Assembly: GCA_004298465.1 (NCBI GenBank)
Contig: SCRT01000006.1
Span: 1-64,000 of the forward strand
Reading direction: 5' to 3'
Source: Nevskiaceae bacterium
GTDB lineage: Bacteria; Pseudomonadota; Gammaproteobacteria; Nevskiales; Nevskiaceae
Length of the DNA: 64,000 nt
Position numbers and translations under genes: made by a program. This document shows, piece after piece, positions 47,440 to 55,913 of the stretch. Within the stretch, counting starts at the first letter, position 1. Each line of letters begins with the position of its first letter. The notes below the pieces were generated by a model. It ran no database searches. It saw only the letters and a program-made list of their open reading frames with translations, and was not told the origin of the DNA.

Positions 47440-48651
47440 TCAGTGAACGGCAGCCGGCGGGCGGCGGCGCTCGCTACGGAACAGATGTGCGGCGAGCGTT
47501 GCAGCCAACAGCGCGGCCACCCCGAAGCTGACGAGGGCCGCCCCGAAACCATAAGCAAGTGCGGCCTGGAACACCAGGCTGCCGATGCCGAAGCCGGAGA
47601 ACAGGGAAAACGCCATCAGCGCCACCGATTGGCCGCGGCCGCCGCCAAGGTCGGTGGTGATCGCCGCCAGTTGCGGGTGCGTGAGGTCGAAGCCGAGTGA
47701 AAGCAGGATCACCGCCACCTGCACCGCCACGAGTTCAAGCGGCGCCGCCAGCGCCAGCGCGCACAGCCCGGTCAGCGCCACGCCGGCCGGGATGATGAAC
47801 GCACGCCCATGACGGTCGGCAAAGCGGCCGATGATCGGGCCGAACAACAAGCCCGGTATGCCGTAGCCGAGCAGCGTCAGGCCGATGCCGGTTTCCGTCA
47901 GCCCGAAGCGCTGGTGGAGATAGACGCCGAGCCAGGTGAACACGCCGGACTGCAGCACGGCGTTCAGAAACACGTAGGCGTAAGTGCGCTGGCCACGGGC
48001 GTGGGACAGCAGGCGCCCGTAGCCGCGCAACACTTCCCGCCAGCGGCTGGGCTGGGCCGGGAGCGCGCTGCGGGGCAGGGCGTGGGCGGTGAGCATGGCC
48101 ACCAGCAGCAAGGCCGAAAGTGCGGCGACGGCCAGGAACAGCCCACGCCAACCGACCACGGGTTCCAGCAGCGCACCGACCGCCGCACCCGCCGCCGTGC
48201 CGCCGGCAATGGCGCCGAACAGCCAGCCCACCGCCCGGCCGCGCTGGTTGAAGGGGAACAGGTCGCCGATCAGCGTCAGGCCGATGGGCACGATGCCCGC
48301 TGCGGCGATGCCGGTGGCGATGCGCCAGCCGATGAACGCCTGGATACCGGTCGCCGTGGCGGTGGCCGCGGTCAGGATGATGAAGGCACACAGGCAGCCG
48401 ATGATGACGCCGCGGCGCCCGATGCGATCGGACAGCGGGCCGACGGCGAGCGTGGCCAGCGCTTCTGGAACGATGTAGGCCGGCACTGCCAGTCCGACCC
48501 AGTCGGTTGTCGTCAGCAGGGCCTGTGACAAGCGCGGAATGAGCGGCGCCACCATGAAGGTCTGGACGAACACCAGGAACGCGGCGCTGCACAGACACAC
48601 GAGCGTCCAGCCCGGCGGCACGGCCGCCGGCTGCGCGGTTCTTGACGTCAT
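47440..48651 (-). CDS. MFS efflux transporter
   Basis: A 403-residue transporter with 12 hydrophobic segments. MFS signature sequences are present: the loop 2-3 motif GPLSDRIGRRGVIIG and the repeat-half motif GRFADRHGRAFII. It is a DHA1-type drug exporter by layout; the substrate is unknown. The start overlaps the CGNR regulator stop by 4 bp, so the two are co-translated and the regulator probably controls it. Confidence 0.9.
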   Translation of the reverse strand: MTSRTAQPAAVPPGWTLVCLCSAAFLVFVQTFMVAPLIPRLSQALLTTTDWVGLAVPAYIVPEALATLAVGPLSDRIGRRGVIIGCLCAFIILTAATATATGIQAFIGWRIATGIAAAGIVPIGLTLIGDLFPFNQRGRAVGWLFGAIAGGTAAGAAVGALLEPVVGWRGLFLAVAALSALLLVAMLTAHALPRSALPAQPSRWREVLRGYGRLLSHARGQRTYAYVFLNAVLQSGVFTWLGVYLHQRFGLTETGIGLTLLGYGIPGLLFGPIIGRFADRHGRAFIIPAGVALTGLCALALAAPLELVAVQVAVILLSLGFDLTHPQLAAITTDLGGGRGQSVALMAFSLFSGFGIGSLVFQAALAYGFGAALVSFGVAALLAATLAAHLFRSERRRPPAAVH

Positions 48652-49220
48652 GACGGAGCCTTGTGCGTGCGGTAATGCCGCGCCACGCGGGCCCGGTTGC
48701 CGCAAGTGTCAGTGCGGCACCAGCGTCGCCGTGGATGGGTGGCGACGAACAGCAGGATGCAGCCCGGATGCGCGCACTGGCGCAGGCGCGTGCAGTCGCT
48801 GCCAGCCAGCAACCCAAGCGCATCCACCAGAATCCGGTGCTGCAACACGGCACTTTGGTGGCGGGCGGCAACGGTGCTGTGCGGTGCGGCACTTGCTGAC
48901 CACTCAAGCTGTAGTGCGGGCGCGGGTTGTGCCAGCAAGCGGTTGAAGTTTTCCACATCCGGCGTCGCCGGGCGCGTGTGGTGGGCCGCAGCACGCAGCA
49001 GCGGTGTGATGGCCGCGCGTGTGGCCTTGAGCGTGGCCAGGTCTTCATCAACCGGCGGCCCGGACCACCGGATGCGCGAAGCCTGTGCGTCCAGCCACTC
49101 CGCGAGCGCCGGTCGGTCCTCCAGCAGATCCACCGATTCGCCGTCGCGCAGCCGGCAGGTGTTGACGAGATCGAGGCACAACCTTTCACCCAGCAGGGGA
49201 AAACGATTCGAAACTTTCAT
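48648..49220 (-). CDS. CGNR zinc-finger regulator (ABATE domain)
   Basis: A 190-residue protein. The N-terminal ABATE-type region starts RFPLLGERLCLDLVNTCRLRDG. The C-terminal zinc finger has CAHPGCILLFV and RWCRTDTCGNRARVARHYR; the four cysteines and the CGNR motif are complete. Such proteins are transcription regulators, often beside exporters. It is transcribed divergently from the DJ-1-family gene over an AT-rich promoter region. Confidence 0.92.
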   Translation of the reverse strand: MKVSNRFPLLGERLCLDLVNTCRLRDGESVDLLEDRPALAEWLDAQASRIRWSGPPVDEDLATLKATRAAITPLLRAAAHHTRPATPDVENFNRLLAQPAPALQLEWSASAAPHSTVAARHQSAVLQHRILVDALGLLAGSDCTRLRQCAHPGCILLFVATHPRRRWCRTDTCGNRARVARHYRTHKAPS

Positions 49221-49245
49221 GGCCAGTGATGCTTCACGTGGACTT

Positions 49246-49274
49246 TTAACTAATGCAAGTATACATTATATAGA
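49246..49274. promoter_or_regulatory. Overlapping divergent promoters for CGNR and DJ-1 genes
   Basis: On the plus strand TTAACT, 17 bp and TATAGA form a sigma-70 promoter towards the DJ-1 gene. On the minus strand a consensus TATAAT (49265-49270) points to the CGNR gene, with a weak -35. The stretch is strikingly AT-rich for this genome and includes the small palindrome GTATAC, a plausible operator for the adjacent regulator. Confidence 0.6.
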
Positions 49275-49366
49275 TTCCGAGTGATGTTCGCTGACGGGCT
49301 GTTGCCCGCCCGTGAAGAACGCGGTTATTCCGGCGCCGTTGTGGCGCTCTGAATCGGAGAATGAAG

Positions 49367-49999
49367 ATGGCAAAGCGATTGGGTATTTATGTTTTCGATG
49401 GTGTTGAAGTGGTGGACTTCACGGCCCCGTTCGGTGTCTTTGCCGTGGCCCAGCGCATGGACGCGGAACTCGATGCCTTCCTCGTTGGCGACACGCACGT
49501 GACGGTGGAAAGCACGGCCGGCATGATGGTTACGCCGCGCTATGCGCTGAACGACCAGCCCGACATGGACGCGTTCCTGATTCCGGGCGGCATCGGTACA
49601 CGCCGCGAAATGCACAACCGCCGCCTGCTGGACTTCGTGCGCGGCCTGCCGGACAAGACCCTGCGCGTCAGCGTCTGTACCGGTGCGTGGATCTACGGTG
49701 CCGCCGGCATCCTGGACGGGCTAAAGGGTACGAGTCGCAAGAACGGCGACCCTTCCGAGAAGCTGCTGCCGATCGACCGCCTGGCGCAGATCGCACCGAA
49801 GTGCTCCATCGACCGCCACCGCATCGTCGACGCCGGCAAAGTCATCACCGCTGGCGGCATCACTTCCGGGCTGGAAATGGGCTTCTATCTGCTGGAGCGT
49901 TTTGGTTATGACGCCGCGTTCGTCGACAAGGTGGCCCACATCATGGAATACGAACGCCAGTGGGCGTTGATGAAATCCGACCGCCTCGTCGCGCACTGA
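49367..49999 (+). CDS. DJ-1/PfpI-family protein, isonitrile hydratase-like
   Basis: A 210-residue glutamine-amidotransferase-like protein. The nucleophile cysteine sits in VSVCTGAWIYGAAGIL, and the N-terminal acidic motif is FDGVEVVDFTAP. The sequence after the elbow (GTSRKNGDPSEKLL) differs from the usual isonitrile hydratase segment, so the substrate is open; glyoxalase-like activity is also possible. The second ATG (49367) is chosen because GGAG lies 7 bp before it and only 1 bp before the first ATG. Confidence 0.9.
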   Translation: MAKRLGIYVFDGVEVVDFTAPFGVFAVAQRMDAELDAFLVGDTHVTVESTAGMMVTPRYALNDQPDMDAFLIPGGIGTRREMHNRRLLDFVRGLPDKTLRVSVCTGAWIYGAAGILDGLKGTSRKNGDPSEKLLPIDRLAQIAPKCSIDRHRIVDAGKVITAGGITSGLEMGFYLLERFGYDAAFVDKVAHIMEYERQWALMKSDRLVAH

Positions 50000-50016
50000 G
50001 GGAATCCTGAAAGCGG

Positions 50017-50059
50017 GAACCGGCAGCGGCGCAGCCCATGTGGATGTCGCTGCCGGTTC
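50017..50059. terminator. Stem-loop between convergent DJ-1 and MFS genes
   Basis: A perfect 12-bp inverted repeat, GAACCGGCAGCG / CGCTGCCGGTTC, surrounds a 19-bp loop. It lies between the DJ-1 stop and the end of the MFS gene, whose stop codon it touches. T-tracts are lacking; it may act as a bidirectional transcript end. Confidence 0.55.
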
Positions 50060-51314
50060 AATGCGCGGCGTTGCCGGGCAGTGGCTGCAGCCGCCGCAAG
50101 CCGAGGGCGATGGCCAGCGCCAGCACCAGCAGCACGCCGACGAAAGCCGCGACTCCGGCCCAGCCGTCCGTGGCGTAGAACAGCCCGCCCACCGCGCCGC
50201 ACAGGCTCGACCCCACGTAATACGTGAACAGGTACAGCGCCGAGGCCTGCGCTTTCGTGGCCTGCGCGCGCCGCCCCACCCAGCTGCTGGCGATGGAATG
50301 GCCGCCGAAGAAGCCGAAAGTGACGAGTCCCAGCCCCACGAAGATCAGCGCGAGCGACGTGGACAGCGTCAGGGCAATGCCGGCCAGCATCAACGCCACT
50401 GCGGTCCAGAACACGCGCCGCCGGCCGTGCCGGCCCGCAAGATCGCCCATCCACGCCGAGCTGAACATGCCGACGACGTAGATGCCGAAGATCAGGCCCA
50501 CCGCCGCCTGGCTCAGGTTGAAGGGCGGCGCCATCAGCCGGTAGCCGAGGAAGTTGTAGACCGTGACGAAGGCACCGAGCAGCAGAAAGCCTTCGATGAA
50601 CAGCCACGGCAGCCCGCGGTCGCGGAACGGCACAGCGTAGCGCCGCATGAGTTCCCCGAATGCCGCACCGCCCGGCGTGAAATGGCGTGACGCTGGCAGC
50701 GAGCGCCAGAAGATCACCCCTGCCACGAGTCCCACCACGCCCACAGCAGCCACGCCGCCCTGCCAGCCGGCATATTCCGCCACCACGCCGGCGACGACGC
50801 GCCCACCCAGCCCGCCGATGGCGTTGCCGCTGATATAAAGCCCCATCGCCAGGCCGATGGACTCTGCATCCATCTCCTCGCTCAGGTAGGTCATCGCCAC
50901 CGCCGGCAGGCCGCTCACCGTCAGGCCCAGCACCGTGCGTGCCACGAGGTAGCTCGTCCAGCCCGGTGCAAACGCGGACGCCAGCACGATGAGCGCGGAG
51001 GACAGGATCGACGCCACCATCACCGGCTTGCGGCCGAAGCGGTCGGACAGCGCCCCCGCAAATAGCAGGCCCACGGCCAGCACGATCGTCGTCAGCGACA
51101 GCGACAGCGCACTGACTGCCGCGCTGACACCGTATTCAGCGCTGAACGCCGGCATCAACGGCTGGATGCAGTAGATCAATCCGAAAGTCGCGACTCCGGC
51201 AGCGAACAGCGCCAGGTTTGTGTCGCGGAATTCGCGCGTTCCGCGGTGGATCCACTTCTCGGCGTTGGGTTCCGGCAGATTTGGAGTGACGACGTCCACG
51301 AAAATATCCAGCAT
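50058..51314 (-). CDS. MFS transporter, YnfM/AraJ-like
   Basis: A 418-residue transporter with 12 predicted helices. MFS landmarks are FAGALSDRFGRKPVMVAS and MGDLAGRHGRRRVFWTA. The N-terminal extension of about 35 residues before the first helix (EKWIHRGTREFRDTNLALF) is typical of YnfM-type proteins. These belong to the arabinose-efflux/drug-exporter group; substrate is unknown. The ATG at 51314 is the most likely of several upstream options. Confidence 0.88.
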   Translation of the reverse strand: MLDIFVDVVTPNLPEPNAEKWIHRGTREFRDTNLALFAAGVATFGLIYCIQPLMPAFSAEYGVSAAVSALSLSLTTIVLAVGLLFAGALSDRFGRKPVMVASILSSALIVLASAFAPGWTSYLVARTVLGLTVSGLPAVAMTYLSEEMDAESIGLAMGLYISGNAIGGLGGRVVAGVVAEYAGWQGGVAAVGVVGLVAGVIFWRSLPASRHFTPGGAAFGELMRRYAVPFRDRGLPWLFIEGFLLLGAFVTVYNFLGYRLMAPPFNLSQAAVGLIFGIYVVGMFSSAWMGDLAGRHGRRRVFWTAVALMLAGIALTLSTSLALIFVGLGLVTFGFFGGHSIASSWVGRRAQATKAQASALYLFTYYVGSSLCGAVGGLFYATDGWAGVAAFVGVLLVLALAIALGLRRLQPLPGNAAH

Positions 51315-51390
51315 CTTCAGCCTGAATCGGCGCGCCAGCATACGCAGCTTGCGCGCTACCAGTAGCCTGGTTGCACCCCTGCACCGCCGC

Positions 51391-51419
51391 TGGCACGCAC
51401 CGGCGTGACGTTCTACCAT
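51391..51419 (+). promoter_or_regulatory. Probable promoter of tRNA-Leu
   Basis: TGGCAC, 17 bp and TACCAT form a -35/-10 pair ending 12 bp before the tRNA 5' end. This is the only plausible sigma-70 pair in the short gap between the divergent MFS gene and the tRNA. Confidence 0.45.
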
Positions 51420-51431
51420 CCGCACCTGCCT

Positions 51432-51518
51432 GCCCGAGTGGCGGAATTGGTAGACGCTGCGGACTTAAAATCCGCTGATCCAAAGATCGTGCGGGTTCGA
51501 CTCCCGCCTCGGGCACCA
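51432..51518 (+). tRNA. tRNA-Leu (anticodon UAA)
   Basis: An 87-nt tRNA with 7-bp acceptor stem GCCCGAG/CTCGGGC, anticodon loop CTTAAAA (anticodon TAA), a long variable arm of the class II type, T-loop GGTTCGACTCC, and an encoded CCA end. The TGGTAGACGC D-loop is characteristic of tRNA-Leu. The 97 bp that follow hold only a weak GAGGG/CCCTC hairpin. Confidence 0.97.
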
Positions 51519-51615
51519 GAGGGTGGCTGGCCCTCGCAGGCAGGGTTGTCACAGAGCCGGAACCTGGCGGGTGGAACCGATGATCCGGCACCACGATACT
51601 TTCGCTGCTTCCGCT

Positions 51616-54600
51616 CTAAACCTGCAGCCGGTCACCGTCGCGCGCAACGATCTTGTAGAGCGCGGGGTTCACGAACAGCTCCAGTACCAGCCGGGCGAGC
51701 ATGCCGGCGACGATCACCAGCGCGAAGGGGCGTTGGGAGTCCGTGCCCACCCCGTGGGCCAAGGCGGCGGGCAGCAGGCCGAGTGCCGCGACCAGCATCG
51801 TCATGATGATGGGACGCAGCCGGAGCGCCGCGGCTTCGTGGGCGGCCCGGGCACAGTCCATGCCGTCGCGGCGCAGGCTGTTGGCGCAGGAGATGTAGAC
51901 CACGGCCGACAGTACGGAGACGCCGAACAGGACGATGAACCCGATGTCGGATGAAACCGAAAACGGGGTGCTGGTGATCCACAGGGCGAAGACGCCGCCG
52001 ATCGGCGAGGTCAGCAGCACCCCCAGCACGGCGATGACGGGGAACTTGAAGTTGCCGTACAGCACGAACAGCAGTGCGAAGATGATCAGGATCGCCAGCG
52101 GGATGATGATGCGCATCTGGTCGCGCGAGGCGGTGTACTGCTGATATTCCCCGCCCCACACCAGCCGATAGCCGTGCGGCAGCTTCACCTGCTGCGCCAC
52201 CTCGCGGCGCGCCTGCGCGACGGCACTGGCCAGGTCGCGCCCCTGTACCGAGAACTGCACGCCGGTGTAGCGGCTGCCGTCTTCGCGGTAGATGAACGAA
52301 GCACCGCTTTCGACCTGGATATCCGCCAGATCCTTGAGCGGGATGTCCTGTCCACTGGGCGTGGCGACCGGAATGTTGCCGATGGCCACCGGGTTGTCGC
52401 GGAAGCGCGGCTGGAGCCGGACCGTCAGGTCGAACTGCTTTTCGCCCTGCTCGACTTCAGTGGCCACGTCGCCGCCGATCGCGGCCTCCACGAGCTTGTT
52501 GATGTCGTCGACGTTCAGGCCATAGCGGGCGAGCTTCGTGCGGTCGATGTGGATGGCGAGGTTCGGCTGGCCGAGTTCGTGCACCAGCGTGACGTCGGTG
52601 ATGCCGCGGACCTTTTCCATGACCGCCTTGACGGCTTTGCCCTGCGCCTGCAGCGTGTGCAGATCCGGCCCGTAGATCTTCACGTCCAGCGCGCTCTTGA
52701 GGCCGGTTTCGGCTTCGTCCACGGCATCCTCGGCGGGCTGCGTGTAGTTGAACTGGATGCCGATGAAGCGGGATTTCAGCGCCTTGTCGATCGCCCCGGT
52801 CAGAGCCGCTTTCGTGGGATATCGGTCGTGCCACTCGGCTTCCGGCTTGAGTCCGGTGAAGAATTCGACGTTGTAGAGCCCCGTCGAGTCGGTGCCATCA
52901 TCGGGCCGCCCCAGCTCGGACGTGACGGTGGTCACCATCGGGAAGCTGCGCAGGACCTGGCGGATTTCCGGGCTTATCTTGGAGGCCTGGTCGAAGTCGA
53001 TCGTGTAGGGCATCGTGGCCCGCACCCACAGCGACCCCTCGTCCAGTGTCGGCATGAATTCCGCCCCGATCCCGTACGCCATCACGCCCGCGGCGATGAG
53101 CAGCAAGGTGGGTAGCGCCAATACCCGCCATGGCGCGCGCTGGGTGCGTTCCAGCAGCTTCAGGTAGGCTCGCTTGAACGTTTCGTAGAGGCGGTTGCGG
53201 CGGTCACGGAGCCCCGGTTTCAGCAACAGGGCGCACAGCACCGGCAACAGCGTGAGCGTTGCCAGCAGCGAGCCGACCAGGGCGAAGATCATGGTGTCGG
53301 CCATCGGCTGGAACAGCGTGCCGGAAGGGCCGGCCAGGAAATAGATCGGCAGGAAGCTCGCCACGATCACGGCTACTGCATAGACCAGCGGGCGGTCGAT
53401 CTCCGCTGCGGCGGCGAGGATCACCTCGCGGATCGAGTATTCACCGCCACCGCGTTCCGCAAGCTCGCGGAAGATGTTCTCGACCATGAAGATCGAGCCG
53501 TCGACGAGGATGCCAAAGTCCACCGCCCCGATCGAAAGCAGGTTGGCGGAAGCATTCCTGGCGTCGAGGGCCAGCAGGGCAAACAGCAGGGCCAGCGGAA
53601 TCGTCACCGCGACGATCAGCCCGGCGCGGACGCTGTACAGGAAGAACACCAGCACAGCCATGACCAGCGCCATGCCGATGCCGAGGTTGTGCATGACCAC
53701 GGACTGCGTCTCGTGGATGAGCGTGGTCAGATCGTAGAAGGGATGGACCTTCACATCCGGCGGCAGGATGGCGTCGTTCAGTTCACGGGTCTTGGCCTCG
53801 ACCCGCTTCAGGACGTTTTCCGTGCGCGTCCCGGTCAGCGCGAGGATGACGCCTTCGACGGCATCGTCATCGTCCATGTAGCCGAATTCGCCGAGGCGCG
53901 GTGCGGTGCCGATGCGGACATCGGCGACGTCCTTGACGAGGATCGGGGTGCCGTTGTGGACCGCCAGCACGGTGTTGCGGATGTCCGCGAGCGTCTGGAT
54001 GCGGCCCAGCCCGCGCACGTAGAAGAACTGCCCGCCCTGCTGGTAGAAGCCGCCGCCGGAGTTGCCGTTGTTGGCCGCCAGCGCCGCCTCGACCTGCGCC
54101 ACGGACAGGCCGACGGCTTCCAGCTTGAGCGGATCGAGCAGCACCTGGTACTGTATGTTCCCGCCACCAAAGGCGGAATCGTCGGCCACCCCTGGAATCG
54201 AACGGTAGGCTGGCCCGATCACCCAGTCCTCGAGCGTCTTGAGTTCCATGGCCGAACGGTCGGGGCTCTGCAGGACGTAACGGTAGATGAGTCCGGACGG
54301 CGGCGACATCGGCGACAGCGAGGGGGAAACACCCGTCGGCAGGCTGACACCGGGCAGGCGGTTGTAGACGCGCTGGCGTGCGAAATAGTGGCTGGTGTCG
54401 GTGGTAAAGATCAATTGCACGTCGGACAGCCCGAACAGCGAGATCGAGCGTTGGGTGCGCAAGCCCGGAATCGCATTCATGCCGCGTTCCATCGGCACGG
54501 TGATCAAGCGTTCCACTTCCTGCGCCGAGTGCCCCGGCCACTGGCTGATGATTTCCACCAGCGGCGGCGAAAGGTTGGGGTAGGCATCCATCGGCATCAC

Positions 54601-54738
54601 ATGCCAGGCCCAGATTCCGCCGCCGGCCACCGCCAGTGACAGCAGTGCCACGAGCAGCCGCTGTTCAAGCGCGAAGCCGACGATGCGGTTGATCACGGAG
54701 CGCGGCGGCGTTCCGCGATCGGCGTTCGGAGCGCTCAT
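51616..54738 (-). CDS. Heavy-metal efflux RND pump (CzcA/CusA family)
   Basis: A 1040-residue inner-membrane pump driven by the proton gradient. It has an N-terminal helix, a large periplasmic loop, then a helix bundle, repeated twice. Helix 4 carries the HME-RND motif DFGILVDGSIFMVEN (residues 407-421), whose acidic residues relay protons. The motif fits cation pumps of the CzcA/NccA type, but metal choice cannot be read reliably. The final helices deviate from typical CzcA (GVSVLSAVVYISCANSLRRDG, GTDSQRPFALVIVAGMLARL). It is the last gene of a five-gene operon and overlaps the adaptor gene by 4 bp. Confidence 0.93.
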   Translation of the reverse strand: MSAPNADRGTPPRSVINRIVGFALEQRLLVALLSLAVAGGGIWAWHVMPMDAYPNLSPPLVEIISQWPGHSAQEVERLITVPMERGMNAIPGLRTQRSISLFGLSDVQLIFTTDTSHYFARQRVYNRLPGVSLPTGVSPSLSPMSPPSGLIYRYVLQSPDRSAMELKTLEDWVIGPAYRSIPGVADDSAFGGGNIQYQVLLDPLKLEAVGLSVAQVEAALAANNGNSGGGFYQQGGQFFYVRGLGRIQTLADIRNTVLAVHNGTPILVKDVADVRIGTAPRLGEFGYMDDDDAVEGVILALTGTRTENVLKRVEAKTRELNDAILPPDVKVHPFYDLTTLIHETQSVVMHNLGIGMALVMAVLVFFLYSVRAGLIVAVTIPLALLFALLALDARNASANLLSIGAVDFGILVDGSIFMVENIFRELAERGGGEYSIREVILAAAAEIDRPLVYAVAVIVASFLPIYFLAGPSGTLFQPMADTMIFALVGSLLATLTLLPVLCALLLKPGLRDRRNRLYETFKRAYLKLLERTQRAPWRVLALPTLLLIAAGVMAYGIGAEFMPTLDEGSLWVRATMPYTIDFDQASKISPEIRQVLRSFPMVTTVTSELGRPDDGTDSTGLYNVEFFTGLKPEAEWHDRYPTKAALTGAIDKALKSRFIGIQFNYTQPAEDAVDEAETGLKSALDVKIYGPDLHTLQAQGKAVKAVMEKVRGITDVTLVHELGQPNLAIHIDRTKLARYGLNVDDINKLVEAAIGGDVATEVEQGEKQFDLTVRLQPRFRDNPVAIGNIPVATPSGQDIPLKDLADIQVESGASFIYREDGSRYTGVQFSVQGRDLASAVAQARREVAQQVKLPHGYRLVWGGEYQQYTASRDQMRIIIPLAILIIFALLFVLYGNFKFPVIAVLGVLLTSPIGGVFALWITSTPFSVSSDIGFIVLFGVSVLSAVVYISCANSLRRDGMDCARAAHEAAALRLRPIIMTMLVAALGLLPAALAHGVGTDSQRPFALVIVAGMLARLVLELFVNPALYKIVARDGDRLQV

Positions 54739-55913
54739 TGGCTTTGCACGAAATGCAGGAACAGCGCGCCGCTCACCACGATCCGGTCGCCGGCCGTGAG
54801 GCCGTCCGCGATCAGGAAACGGTCGCCGATCCGCGGCCCGAGCGTGACGCTGCGGCGCGCATAGCGGTCATCCGGCTCGACGAGATAGACGAACGGCTGG
54901 TTTTCATCGTTGCGCAGCACGGCGCCGACCGGGGCCAGCAGCCCCCGGTGCTGCGTCCGGGAATGCAGCCGCACCGTCACGTACATGCCCTGCCGCAGGG
55001 TATGGTCGGGGACAGCGACCGGAATTCGGACGTCGACCGCATGGGTATCCGCGTTGACCACCGCCGAGATGTGAGTGACGGCACCGGCGAGGGGTGCACT
55101 GCCGTCTCCCGGGTTCACGGTGGCCGGGTCTCCGACCTGCACCTGGCGAATGTCAGGGCCGAAGAGCTGGCTTGTGACCCACAGGTGGGAGGGATCGGAG
55201 ATCACGAAACAAGGCGTGCTGCCGGCGCTCAGCGTCTGGCCCGGGGCCAGCGTGCGGGTGATGACGACCCCGCCGATCGGGGCGCGGATCAGGGCCGGGA
55301 TGTCCGCGAGCGGAGTGCCGCCGCGAATCCGGGCGAGGGTCGCGGGCGGCGTGTGCAGGGCGGCCAGCGCCTGCAGTGCGGCCGCCCGGTCGGCGTCAGC
55401 ACTCGCCGCGTCAGCCTGGGCCTGGGCGTTCTCGCGTTCCGGAATGGCGCGCTGCGCGGCCAGTGCCCGGTCGTTTGCGGCGACCGCGTCGGCTGCCTTG
55501 GCGGCCCGCACGGCCTTGCGATAGGCGCCGGCGGCAGCGGTGAAGTCCGGCGAGACGACACGCGCCAGCACCTGGCCTGCCGCGACTTTCTGGCCTTCGT
55601 GCACGAGCACTTCAATCACGGTGCCGGAAAACGGTGCAGCCAGCTGGGCCGTGCGATCCCGGTCGAAGCCGACGCTGCCGGTGGTCGTGACGAGGTTGCG
55701 GTAAGTGTCGGGTTCGAGCGTCGCGACCTGCAACTGCTGGTGCTGCTGCGAAGTCAGCGGGAGCTTGAGGACGTTGGTGGCGGTGTCGCTCCCGGTGGGT
55801 GGGGAAGCCGCGGCGGCAAGGCCCGGCAGTGCCAGCGCACAGGCCAGCCAAAGCCGGCAGGTGAAGCGTCTGGCGCCGGCGGGTGCCGGCGTTCGGGTGC
55901 GTAAAGCTTTCAT
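54735..55913 (-). CDS. RND efflux periplasmic adaptor (CzcB/CusB family)
   Basis: A 392-residue membrane-fusion protein. A signal peptide (about 1-35, ending LAAAAS) is followed by the lipoyl half-motif APFSGTVIEVLVHEGQKVAAGQVLARVVSPDF, an Ala-rich coiled-coil hairpin, and the beta-barrel region ending DRIVVSGALFL. It bridges the pump and the outer-membrane channel. The ATG at 55913 overlaps the channel-gene stop by 4 bp. Confidence 0.93.
   Translation of the reverse strand: MKALRTRTPAPAGARRFTCRLWLACALALPGLAAAASPPTGSDTATNVLKLPLTSQQHQQLQVATLEPDTYRNLVTTTGSVGFDRDRTAQLAAPFSGTVIEVLVHEGQKVAAGQVLARVVSPDFTAAAGAYRKAVRAAKAADAVAANDRALAAQRAIPERENAQAQADAASADADRAAALQALAALHTPPATLARIRGGTPLADIPALIRAPIGGVVITRTLAPGQTLSAGSTPCFVISDPSHLWVTSQLFGPDIRQVQVGDPATVNPGDGSAPLAGAVTHISAVVNADTHAVDVRIPVAVPDHTLRQGMYVTVRLHSRTQHRGLLAPVGAVLRNDENQPFVYLVEPDDRYARRSVTLGPRIGDRFLIADGLTAGDRIVVSGALFLHFVQSQ

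Noticed and set aside
51519-51540. Intrinsic terminator right after tRNA-Leu
   Set aside because: Only a 5-bp GAGGG/CCCTC stem with a 7-base loop and no T-tract is present; too weak to call.
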